From NCBI GenBank assembly GCA_035280425.1, contig DATEFW010000012.1, forward strand, positions 1 to 64,000: a stretch of DNA of 64,000 nt, given 5' to 3'. A program made the translations under genes and the position numbers. The notes under the pieces are model-generated. The model saw only the letters and a program-made list of their open reading frames with translations, had not been told where the DNA came from and searched no databases. Positions 34,801-42,445 of the stretch are shown here, piece by piece (position 1 is the stretch's first letter; each line of letters begins with the position of its first letter). Origin of the DNA: QHXW01 sp035280425 (lineage in GTDB: Bacteria > Acidobacteriota > Terriglobia > Bryobacterales > Bryobacteraceae).

Positions 34801-35313
34801 TCAGTCCGTGTGTTTCCGCAAACCGGCATAATGCCGGTAAGCCCAACCGCGCCAGGACCAGGCAAATGTAACGGATCGCCGGAGTTCCTCGGCTTGAAAT
34901 GGCTTCACCACGATGTCATAGCCTTGATTCCGGATTACCTGGCGCCACAAGTAGTCGTCAGCGACGCGCGAAGCCAACAGTACGCACACGGCCTGGGGAT
35001 GTCCCGTAATTTTCGCAAGTACGTCATGCCATGACTCGCCGGAAAGCTCGCTGTCGCAGATGACCAGCGGAGCCGGCTCATTTTTGAGTGAAGCCAAAGC
35101 GGCGGCGGAGGAGCCGACGATTTCGATTTGCCAACCCTGACTGTTGGCGATTTTCCGCAATGTCGCTGCGTCCTCCAGGTTTTGTGTAATGGCCACTAGT
35201 CTTATTGGCTCTCTTGCGGGCGGGCTGCTATGGGCATTTTTCAAATCCGGCTGGCGCGCGGACCGACCTATATTTGCCAGTTGCTTTAGAGAGAACATGC
35301 GTTCGAATTCCAC
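34801..35313 (-). CDS. Degenerate receiver-domain protein, stand-alone
   Basis: 170 aa from GTG at 35313; ATG at 35298 is an alternative. After a basic, disordered N-terminus (about 30 residues) comes a receiver fold. The phosphoacceptor Asp is present (LVICDSELSG) and so is the Lys (DIVVKPF), with Ser in the switch position (VLLASRV). The two acidic residues that hold Mg2+ at the end of beta1 are replaced (LVAITQNLED), so phosphorylation may be weak or absent. There is no output domain. It is the first gene of the minus-strand run leading into the RND pump and may be a regulator of it, but this is inference. Confidence 0.7.
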   Translation of the reverse strand: MEFERMFSLKQLANIGRSARQPDLKNAHSSPPAREPIRLVAITQNLEDAATLRKIANSQGWQIEIVGSSAAALASLKNEPAPLVICDSELSGESWHDVLAKITGHPQAVCVLLASRVADDYLWRQVIRNQGYDIVVKPFQAEELRRSVTFAWSWRGWAYRHYAGLRKHTD

Positions 35314-35360
35314 GCGCAGGTGCAGTTCCGAATGAGAATCTTAGGCAATCCTGATGTCAC

Positions 35361-35390
35361 CGCGATATACCCGAATTCAGGGATATCGCG
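35361..35390. repeat. Inverted repeat upstream of the receiver-protein gene
   Basis: CGCGATATACCC (35361-35372) and GGGATATCGCG (35380-35390) are inverted copies with one extra base in the left arm, separated by GAATTCA. It lies about 50-75 bp upstream of the minus-strand receiver gene and has no T run on either strand, so it looks more like an operator than a terminator. Confidence 0.45.
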
Positions 35391-35456
35391 CACAACCGGG
35401 CAGTAGGGGACCGGCCGTAGCCGGGCGCGCAAATGGCGTGCATCGGGCTCGCGATG

Positions 35457-35462
35457 TATAAT
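35457..35462 (+). promoter_or_regulatory. TATAAT -10 box, putative promoter towards the M48 protease gene
   Basis: Exact TATAAT at 35457-35462, about 264 bp before the protease start codon. A convincing -35 box is not visible about 17 bp upstream, so it may need an activator or be accidental. The phased half-sites lie just downstream of it. Confidence 0.4.
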
Positions 35463-35488
35463 TACTTTGATTCTGCCGGGGGTTTTGA

Positions 35489-35546
35489 GGCAGTTTGGAT
35501 GCCGGCGAGGCAGTTTTACGTACTGCCAAAACTGGCCGAAACTACC
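35489..35546 (+). promoter_or_regulatory. Helically phased half-site array (candidate operator)
   Basis: GGCAGTTT occurs twice in direct orientation (35489-35496, 35509-35516). Near-complements then appear inverted: AAACTGGC (35529-35536) and AAACTACC (35539-35546). Their starts are 20, 20 and 10 bp apart, that is, whole helical turns on one face. It lies in the leader between the -10 box and the M48 gene. Confidence 0.45.
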
Positions 35547-35725
35547 TATACAACGGTATATGAATGCGGCGGATGGTTGCCTATGTTGCTAGCTAGGCCG
35601 GCGGAACGCCAAGGAAAGATGAGCCAGACTAGCGTTTTCTGCCTTCTCAGTTGTTCATGCATCGATCGGGGCATATCGCCGGGCCCGACGGATGTCAAAT
35701 TTCAACTTGGCGAAGGGAGTCTCCC

Positions 35726-36727
35726 GTGAAATCTCAGAACGCGATTCTCCGGATTTTGATTCTCATCCTGGTTTTGACCGGTCCGATCACTTGGGCCAAG
35801 GACAAGAAGAAGGATCCCGACGAGATCGGCAACCGCGATGTCGGCAAGGGTGTTAATTTTTATTCGCTTGAAAAGGAAATCGCGCTCGGAAAGCAACTGG
35901 CCCAGGAAGTCGAGCGCCAGGCCAAGATCATCGACGACCCGGTGATCGCCGAGTACGTCAACCGGGTGGGCCAAAACCTGGTGCGCAATTCTGACGCCAA
36001 GGTGCCGTTTACCATCAAGGTGCTGGATTCCGAAGAGGTCAACGCATTCGCTTTGCCGGGCGGATTCTTTTTCGTAAACACCGGTCTGATTCTGAAAGCC
36101 GATAACGAAGCCGAACTGGCAGGAGTGATGGCACATGAGATCGCGCACGTAGCGGCACGGCACGGCACCCGGCAGGCTACGCGCGGCACCATCATCAATT
36201 ACGCGTCACTGCCACTCATCTTCATGGGCGGCTGGACCGGTTATGCGATCTATCAGGCGGCGGGAGTGGCGATTCCCCTGGGCTTTTTGACTTTCTCGCG
36301 TGCATTCGAGTCTGAAGCCGACCTGCTGGGCCTCGAATACATGTACAAGACCGGATACGATCCGACCGCGTTTGTCGATTTTTTCGAAAAAATCCAAACC
36401 CTCGAGAAGAAGAAACCAGGAACCATGTCCAAGGTCTTCTCGACACATCCCCCAACGGATGATCGAATTGCGGCCGCCCAGAAGAATATCGCGACCATAT
36501 TGAAGGCGAAGCCGGAGTACGTTTTGAGCACGTCCGAGTTTAACGACGTGAAGGAGCGTCTGGCGATGCTGCATAACCGTCGCTTGGACGTCAAGAAAGA
36601 AGACAGCAACCGGCCGACACTACGCCGCAATCCTGGAAACGGGCCAATCGAGGACGAAAACACCGATAAGAAGGCTCCCAAGGACCAGGACGAACGTCCA
36701 ACGTTGAAGCGCCGGGACAACAATTAA
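35726..36727 (+). CDS. M48-family exported metalloprotease
   Basis: 333 aa from GTG at 35726, with GGGAG 6 nt upstream; a longer in-frame start at 35651 has no ribosome-binding site. The N-terminus is a signal or anchor (SQNAILRILILILVLTGPITWA). The catalytic zinc site is HEIAH in ELAGVMAHEIAHVAARHG, and the third-ligand Glu lies in SRAFESEADLLGLEYMYKTGYD, both typical of M48B/BepA-like proteases that monitor outer-membrane protein folding. The C-terminus is highly charged and low-complexity (KKEDSNRP, DENTDKKAPKDQDERPTLKR), beyond the family core. It probably degrades misassembled envelope proteins. A long leader with phased repeats suggests regulated expression. Confidence 0.9.
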   Translation: MKSQNAILRILILILVLTGPITWAKDKKKDPDEIGNRDVGKGVNFYSLEKEIALGKQLAQEVERQAKIIDDPVIAEYVNRVGQNLVRNSDAKVPFTIKVLDSEEVNAFALPGGFFFVNTGLILKADNEAELAGVMAHEIAHVAARHGTRQATRGTIINYASLPLIFMGGWTGYAIYQAAGVAIPLGFLTFSRAFESEADLLGLEYMYKTGYDPTAFVDFFEKIQTLEKKKPGTMSKVFSTHPPTDDRIAAAQKNIATILKAKPEYVLSTSEFNDVKERLAMLHNRRLDVKKEDSNRPTLRRNPGNGPIEDENTDKKAPKDQDERPTLKRRDNN

Positions 36728-36926
36728 GCCTGACCATTTGATCCTAGGGTTCGTGCCGCGGGAAGCGGCGTCTCCGATATGGCACTGGAATGAAGAATTG
36801 TGCCGGAATCATAAATTCGTGTTCGCCTGGGTTTAAGTTTCTGAAGTCCGGCGGCACACACGTTGTAGACCTCATCCCGCCCGCCTTGATGCAATAATTA
36901 AGGCCGAGGATAGTGTGGAGGCTCGA

Positions 36927-37475
36927 ATGCGCAAATCTCTTACTTTAGGACTGGCGCTGGCCGGATTGGCATTGATGGCGCGGGCTGCGGCAAGCCCCGT
37001 TGGCGTCGTCACGGGAACGGTGCAGAAAGTTGACGCCGGCGCAAAGACCGTGGTGGTGAAAACAGCCAACGGCGCCGAAGAAACGTTCCACTTTGCCAGC
37101 CGAACGGTTGTTCACGGCGCTGGTGCGGTGAGTACCGGTTCCAAGGACGCCTTGCACGGGTTGAAGGCAGGCAGTGAAGTGGCCGTCCATTACACGGTCA
37201 AGGGCACCGAAAAAACAGCGGGAGAAATAGACAACATCGGGAAGGATGGATTAGAGAAGACGGAGGGCGCCGTCGCGAGCATCGACCGCGGTGCGAAAAC
37301 CCTTACGTTGAAAACGGCTGACGGCACCAAGCAAACCTATTACCTCGCTGATCGTGCAGCTCGGGATACCGGCAAAAATATCGGCATGGGAGCACAGAAG
37401 GCGGGGCACGTTACCGTGTACTACACCGAGGAAGCCGGCCAAAAAGTCGCCCATTTTTTCCAGGGGCTCTTTTGA
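36927..37475 (+). CDS. Exported protein with two tandem beta-rich repeats
   Basis: 182 aa from ATG at 36927, with GGAGG 5 nt upstream. The signal peptide is MRKSLTLGLALAGLALMARA, ending AAA. The rest is two copies of a roughly 70-residue module: GTVQKVDAGAKTVVVKTANG and later GAVASIDRGAKTLTLKTADG, each followed by a Tyr/Phe strand (ETFHF, QTYYLADRA) and a helix. This is like small OB-fold or DUF5666-type proteins, which may bind metals or nucleotides in the periplasm. No catalytic residues are seen. It stands alone: about 190 bp separate it from the M48 gene and from the following pseudogene. Function unknown. Confidence 0.7.
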   Translation: MRKSLTLGLALAGLALMARAAASPVGVVTGTVQKVDAGAKTVVVKTANGAEETFHFASRTVVHGAGAVSTGSKDALHGLKAGSEVAVHYTVKGTEKTAGEIDNIGKDGLEKTEGAVASIDRGAKTLTLKTADGTKQTYYLADRAARDTGKNIGMGAQKAGHVTVYYTEEAGQKVAHFFQGLF

Positions 37476-37663
37476 TTCAATAAGCCCTGCCGGCAAGGTC
37501 CCTGGGTTGCAGGTGGCGGCCCTGAGTTTCGGTTTCCATATTTCACATTCACGCGTGAGCCGGCACTGTGACCTCCAGGCGATCGACGGATTAACTGGCT
37601 GCTATGTTTTCTTCGTCGGATAGCCGTCAGTCAGCGCACGCGGTACGATGTGAGGAGCTTAAC

Positions 37664-38160
37664 TTGGTCCAAATCTTTGCGCTTTTCGCGCGCGCGTCCC
37701 GGGTAGCTTATTTCGCTGCGCAGGAACAGGCTCCAGAATCATTGATCGCGGCTGCGCTGCTGCACGATATCGGACACTTTTTTTCAGATGAGGAAGACAT
37801 GGCGGCGCGGGGTGTTGACGGACGCCACGAGAGTGCCGGAGAGATCTCGCTGCGACGTTATTTATCCCCCGCGGTCAGGGAGCCGATTCGCCTGCACGTT
37901 GAGGCGAAGCGGTACTTGTGTCACCTCGACCCGAGCTACCCAGTTAGGCTGTCGGCGACATCGCTCGTCAGCCTAAAGCTGCAACCCGGGGCGTTCAACA
38001 AGAGTGAAGCTGTTGAATTCGAGTGCCGGCTCTACGCGAGGGAGGCTGTTCGCCTACGGCGGTGGGACGTTAGTGGCAAGATTCAGGGCTGGATGTTCCA
38101 CGCCTCGAAACTTATCGCGCATTGTTACACCAGCAGGCCGCATTACGTCAAAGCGAGTAG
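37664..38160 (+). pseudogene. Decayed phnZ-like HD-domain phosphonate oxygenase gene
   Basis: Start TTG at 37664, 6 nt after GAGGAG, gives MVQIFALFA as in PhnZ-type proteins. PhnZ is a mixed-valence di-iron HD oxygenase that splits 2-amino-1-hydroxyethylphosphonate into glycine and phosphate. The HD core survives: LLHDIGH, GRHESAGE, IRLHVEAKRYLC and RLRRWD. Two lesions are visible. Between LFAR and ASRVAYF about 17 residues are missing, the segment that in PhnZ carries Tyr24, Glu27 and the iron ligand His34. Then a 1-bp deletion near 38078-38083 shifts the frame; the -1 frame continues with DSGLDVPRLETYRALLHQ to TAG at 38160, matching the family C-terminus. The unshifted frame runs on into the next gene. 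Sequencing error could explain the frameshift but not the deletion. No phnY is near. Confidence 0.75.
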
Positions 38161-38288
38161 TAACGCGAGTTGCATGCGGTCAGGACAAACTTCGAAGCCA
38201 GTGCCGGTGATTTCACGTGCACTGCGCGTCAGATTCAAGTCGTCGCTGAACCTGATTGACTCTCAGTTTCGCGCTTCCGGCGCAGTTC

Positions 38289-40838
38289 TCACTCCGTCCG
38301 AAGGGCCGTCATCGGGTGGATGGATGCGGCTCGAAGGGCCGGGATGATGGCGGCGACCAGCGCGCAGGCTGCCAGGGCAGCGATGGCCATCGATAAAGCC
38401 CAGGGATCCCAGCTGGTCACCCCATAGAGCTGGGACGAGATCAGGCGGCCTGCTCCGATTGCGAGAGGTATTCCCATTAGCAAGCCGAGGGCGACCATAC
38501 GGAAAGCGCCGCGTAAAATGAGGCGCAGCACGCCCCGGGAATCGGCACCGAGGGCCATACGAATGCCGATTTCTCCCGTGCGCTGAACAACAGTGTAGGC
38601 AGTGACGCCGTAAAGTCCCACTGCCGCGAGCAAGAGCGCGACAATGCCGAACAGCGCTGCCAGACCCGCGACGGCGCGCTGCTGGTCAAAAACCAGGGCG
38701 ATCTGGTCCGTGAGACTCCGCACCGTGACAACCGTCAGATTGGGGTCTGCATCGGCAAAAGCTTTTCGGACGAGCGGCTCCAGTGCGCCGGCCTTGATGT
38801 GGCTACGGATGAGCGCGGCGGTGATGAAGTGTGAACGGGAATCGATCTTCTGCATGATTTCTTCCTTGTACTTCACGATTTGTGCGAGCGGGACGAAAAA
38901 CATCGGGCGCGCAGGCCGGGTCGGCTCGGTGAACTTGGCGTCGCGGACTACGCCTACGATGCGAAAAGAGCGAGCGTAGGCAATCAGGTCGATGCCGAAA
39001 TGCTTGTCGATCGGGTCTTCTTTCGGGAAGAACCGGCGGACAAACATCTCGTTGACGACCGCGATATTCTCGGTATTCCGCGCGTCCGCGTTCGTAATCC
39101 CTCTGCCACGCACGACCGGCTCCCCGACGGTCTCAAAAAATCCGGCGCTAACGCGGTCCCAGGAGGCGTTGAAGTTCTGGCTCATTTGAGCAGGCGGATG
39201 ACCATCTACGAAGATGAGTTCTCCCCAGTTGTCCGTTAGCGGCGAATACAATGCGAGGCTCGCGCGCTCAACGCCGGGAATGCGCTCCAGCCGGTCCTGA
39301 AGGTTGCGGTATAAGGCGTCCAGGCGCTCCTCAGAATAAGAAGACGGCGGCGGATTCAGACTGATGGTGATGAGGCCGTCTTTCCGGAAACCGAAGTCCT
39401 GCTGTTCCAGGTTGCTCAGGCTGCGCGTTAGCATGGCCGCTCCCGCAACCAGAACCACGGATAAAGTCGCCTGCACTACCAGTAAAGACTTGCGCGGAAT
39501 GGATCCATGGTCGCGCGTGCTCCGATTAGCGCCGCGCAGCGCTTCCACCGGATCGCGGCGCGTTGCGAGCCACGCCGGTGCTGCGCCGAAGATAACTCCA
39601 GTTACAAACGACAAGCCGAACGCGAACCCGAGAACCGGCATCGAGGGCGTCGTTCGGAAGGGTAAATAATTGGCATTGTGAAATGCCAGCGCGACGATCA
39701 TTTTCTCGGCAGCGTACGCGACCAGCAGCCCGGTTGCGCCGCCGCCAATGGCGAGCATGATGCTCTCAACCAGCGCTTGTGAAATCAGGCGGGCGCGCGA
39801 AGCGCCAATGGCCATCCGAATCGACGTCTGCGTACGCCGGGCCATGCCGCGCGCGATCAGCAGGTTCGCAACATTTGCGCAGGCAATGAGCAGCACCAGC
39901 CCGCACACAGCCAATAGAATCCCGAGACTACGGCCGTAACCGTCTCGCATTTCCTCGACGCCGTTACCGGCGGCTACCACCTGAATGTTCTGCTTGGGGA
40001 GCATGCGGCGGATCTCGCCCATCCATTCGGGAGGATAGCCGCTATCGTGCTCCAGCCATTGCCGGAGCACTATGGTGAGTCGCGCCGGCATGCCTGCGGT
40101 GGTTGCGCCCGGTTTCAGCCTTCCGATGGCGCGAAGCCAGGCCGAAATGGATTGGCGCAGCAGAGAGTCGGGGCCGGCAATCAAAGGCTCCTGCTGAAGC
40201 GGCATCCAGAAGTCAGCCGGGTCGCTCCGCAAAGTTTCGCCAAAGAAGCCCGGCGGTGCAACTCCGATGATCGTGAACGGCTGGCCTTGAACAACGGCTA
40301 GTGAACCGATGGCGGAAGGTTCTGCCCCCCAGTGCATCTGCCATGCCCGGTAGCTGAGGATGATCACTGGCGCGGCGGAGGCCGCATCATCGGCTGGTGA
40401 GAAAAAGCGGCCGATGAATGGCCGGATTCCGAAAACAGAGAAGTAGTTGCCAGTGACGTATTCGCCTTGAAGCGGCTTTGCAGCCGAATCGATATTCGGC
40501 CGCAGAACGCTGTAGCGCCACGGGACAGCTTGGAAAGCCGTGACCTCTTCAAATTCGGGAGCTGATGCACGCAGCCGCTGGAACAGCGGATACGAGTACA
40601 AGCCCCAGTTATCCTGCGGTCCGCCCTCAACACAGCAATTGAACCCGGAGCCGATCCGATACAAACTGCCCGGATCGGAGACCGGCAGAGAGCGAAGCAT
40701 CACATCATGCATCAGCGAAAATATGGCCGTAGTTCCGCCGATGCCCAAGGCGAGTGTCAGCACCGCGGTAAGAGTAAACAGCGGCGCGTGACGGAACTGG
40801 CGAATGGCGTAAATTGCATCTCCGTAAAGATTGCGCAT
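38289..40838 (-). CDS. Orphan MacB/FtsX-type ABC transporter permease (second copy)
   Basis: 849 aa from ATG at 40838, with GAGAGG 5 nt upstream. The layout is the same as the 10-12 kb gene: DAIYAIRQFRHAPLFTLTAV with TLALGIGGTTAIFSLMHDV, a MacB-type periplasmic core, FtsX helices (GILLAVCGLVLLIACANVANL), a second core and the final FtsX half with GEIGIRMALGADSRGVLRLIL and the C-terminal RAASIHPMTALRTE. There is no ATPase gene next to it. The two copies are clearly related but distinct and are 26 kb apart, so no recent duplication. The substrate is unknown; in acidobacteria such genes are numerous. Confidence 0.87.
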   Translation of the reverse strand: MRNLYGDAIYAIRQFRHAPLFTLTAVLTLALGIGGTTAIFSLMHDVMLRSLPVSDPGSLYRIGSGFNCCVEGGPQDNWGLYSYPLFQRLRASAPEFEEVTAFQAVPWRYSVLRPNIDSAAKPLQGEYVTGNYFSVFGIRPFIGRFFSPADDAASAAPVIILSYRAWQMHWGAEPSAIGSLAVVQGQPFTIIGVAPPGFFGETLRSDPADFWMPLQQEPLIAGPDSLLRQSISAWLRAIGRLKPGATTAGMPARLTIVLRQWLEHDSGYPPEWMGEIRRMLPKQNIQVVAAGNGVEEMRDGYGRSLGILLAVCGLVLLIACANVANLLIARGMARRTQTSIRMAIGASRARLISQALVESIMLAIGGGATGLLVAYAAEKMIVALAFHNANYLPFRTTPSMPVLGFAFGLSFVTGVIFGAAPAWLATRRDPVEALRGANRSTRDHGSIPRKSLLVVQATLSVVLVAGAAMLTRSLSNLEQQDFGFRKDGLITISLNPPPSSYSEERLDALYRNLQDRLERIPGVERASLALYSPLTDNWGELIFVDGHPPAQMSQNFNASWDRVSAGFFETVGEPVVRGRGITNADARNTENIAVVNEMFVRRFFPKEDPIDKHFGIDLIAYARSFRIVGVVRDAKFTEPTRPARPMFFVPLAQIVKYKEEIMQKIDSRSHFITAALIRSHIKAGALEPLVRKAFADADPNLTVVTVRSLTDQIALVFDQQRAVAGLAALFGIVALLLAAVGLYGVTAYTVVQRTGEIGIRMALGADSRGVLRLILRGAFRMVALGLLMGIPLAIGAGRLISSQLYGVTSWDPWALSMAIAALAACALVAAIIPALRAASIHPMTALRTE

Positions 40839-40915
40839 CGATGCCTCTCGGCAGGTATACGACGGAACCACGCTTCGAGTTCCGTTGTTTTCAAGCTGAA
40901 TGCGTCACAACATGG

Positions 40916-42040
40916 TCACTCTACCGTCGTGACTTTAGAAACAAACTGGAACTTGCCTGGCTCGCGGCCAGCCAATGTGGCCAGCGCGAGGGACATCATC
41001 TGAATGGGCAGGATCTCGACAATTGGTCGCACGGATTGAGGGACGGCGGGCAAACGGAGCACTTTGTGTTTGGAATTGCTTCCTGCAAGGCCTGCTCTGC
41101 CGCCGGCAGCGATGATGTCTTCGACCAGCCTTTGGTTGCGATCTGCACTGGCGGGATCGCCGGAATACACCACCACGAAAGTCTGATCCCCAACCATCTC
41201 GAACGGGCCATGGCGAAATGATGCCGAACTCATCGCTTCGGCCGGGAAATGCGCCGCTTCCTTCGTAATGAGCGCGCCTGAACCCGCCGCCGCCAGCGAA
41301 CTGCCCCGCCCAGTGATGAAAATCGCGCGGACGCCGGCCAGCAGGCCGCACCAATCTGTCACGTGACATTTCCAATCGCGAAGATACGCACTCGCGGCGG
41401 GCGCGGCTTGCCGCAGTTCGCAGCGAATGTTGTCAAGATCGCGTCCGCAAAGCAGCGCCCCTAGCCATTCCAAGCCAACAAGCGAAGAGACGAAGGTTTT
41501 GCAGGCGACTCCGGACTCCGCACCGGCATTTATGAGAACCGTTGCATGAGCTTTTGCAGCTAACGACGAGTGTTCAGAATTGGTGACTGCAATCAAAAAA
41601 GACCGCGCTGGTGTGACATCGAGCAAGCGGATGATCTCTGCGCTTTCACCCGACTGGGAAACGGCCACCACGAGCGTACCGGGTTCGAGCAGGTTACGCA
41701 TGGAGTGAACCAACTCAGATGTTTCCAACAGCGCCGATGGGACGCCATGTGTGATCAGTTGCAAGTTCAACGGATGAAGTGCGTGATATGAAGAGCCCAT
41801 GCCGGTCAGGACGACGCGCGCGAACTCGCGCTGTGCAAGGCGCGCGGCCAGCTGCGTGATCGAGGGATTTTCAGCGAGCCCGGTACAGGTATCCTCGAGC
41901 GCTTCAGGCTGGTCCAGAAGATCCTTCAAATACGAGCCTTGCACGATGTTTCCGTCCACCGGCACACGGTCATCGTAGCAGAGCTCACGGAGAGGCGACG
42001 TATTTCCCGATTCACGGATGCGGGTGCCGACTCGTGGCAT
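40916..42040 (-). CDS. SIS-domain sugar-phosphate isomerase/aminotransferase-like protein
   Basis: 374 aa from ATG at 42040; the longest frame starts at 42100, but that overlaps the divergent clpS gene, and GTG codons near 41959-41965 are also possible. Two SIS domains are present: the first with VVLTGMGSSYHALHPLNLQL and VAVSQSGESAEIIRLLD (phosphosugar-binding Ser/Gly loop), the second with IFITGRGSSLAAAGSGALI and SFRHGPFEMVGDQTFVVVYSG. This doublet resembles the isomerase half of glucosamine-6-phosphate synthase without the glutaminase domain, and AgaS-like proteins. It probably isomerises or deaminates an amino-sugar phosphate. Which substrate is unknown; no amino-sugar operon surrounds it. 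Confidence 0.8.
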   Translation of the reverse strand: MPRVGTRIRESGNTSPLRELCYDDRVPVDGNIVQGSYLKDLLDQPEALEDTCTGLAENPSITQLAARLAQREFARVVLTGMGSSYHALHPLNLQLITHGVPSALLETSELVHSMRNLLEPGTLVVAVSQSGESAEIIRLLDVTPARSFLIAVTNSEHSSLAAKAHATVLINAGAESGVACKTFVSSLVGLEWLGALLCGRDLDNIRCELRQAAPAASAYLRDWKCHVTDWCGLLAGVRAIFITGRGSSLAAAGSGALITKEAAHFPAEAMSSASFRHGPFEMVGDQTFVVVYSGDPASADRNQRLVEDIIAAGGRAGLAGSNSKHKVLRLPAVPQSVRPIVEILPIQMMSLALATLAGREPGKFQFVSKVTTVE

Positions 42041-42086
42041 ACTGGTCGTAGCGGCACGAAGTGGCTTTGTCGCTTCCGAAAGTTTC

Positions 42087-42425
42087 ATGGGCAAAACCAC
42101 GGTTTCTCCAGAAACGAAAGTCGTCCAGCGCAGTGAACTGACGCCTCTCTATCAGGTGGTATTGCTCGATGACGACGACCACACTTACGACTACGTCATT
42201 GAGATGCTGCAAAAGATCTTCATTTTCTCTCTGGACCAGGCATACCGCCACGCTGAAGAAGTGGACACCTGCGGGCGCACGGTGCTGATTACCTGCGAAT
42301 TGCCCGAGGCGGAATTTGCGCGCGACCAGATTCAAGCCTACGGACCGGACTGGCGCCTGACGCGCTCGAAGGGTTCCATGTCCGCGGTCGTCGAGCCCGC
42401 ATGCGCCGGCGGCGAATCGCGTTAG
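42087..42425 (+). CDS. clpS: ATP-dependent Clp protease adaptor ClpS
   Basis: 112 aa from ATG at 42087. The ClpS core is VVLLDDDDHTYDYVIEMLQKIF (acidic N-end-rule binding region), DQAYRHAEEVDTCGRTVLIT and the LPEAEFARDQIQAYGPD helix, all conserved. The protein presents substrates with N-degron residues to ClpAP/ClpCP. It lacks an N-terminal extension longer than 25 residues. No clpA or clpC is in the window. The start has only a weak GAAAG upstream. It is divergent from the SIS gene with a very short or overlapping intergenic region. Confidence 0.9.
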   Translation: MGKTTVSPETKVVQRSELTPLYQVVLLDDDDHTYDYVIEMLQKIFIFSLDQAYRHAEEVDTCGRTVLITCELPEAEFARDQIQAYGPDWRLTRSKGSMSAVVEPACAGGESR

Positions 42426-42445
42426 CGTGCTGCTATCATGAGTGA

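Noticed and set aside
35433..35729. 98-codon frame before the M48 gene, ending in a GTGA overlap with it
   Set aside because: No ribosome-binding site, no domain, and it contains the phased repeat array, which suggests non-coding sequence; the overlap is likely chance.
36779..36806. TGGCAC followed by a TTG-like run, considered as a sigma54 promoter
   Set aside because: The -12 element lacks the required GC at the right spacing; no match to TGGCAC-N5-TTGC.
38161..38347. C-terminal extension of the HD-domain frame into the permease gene
   Set aside because: The family C-terminus is found in the -1 frame ending at 38160; the longer tail is out-of-frame sequence with no homology pattern.
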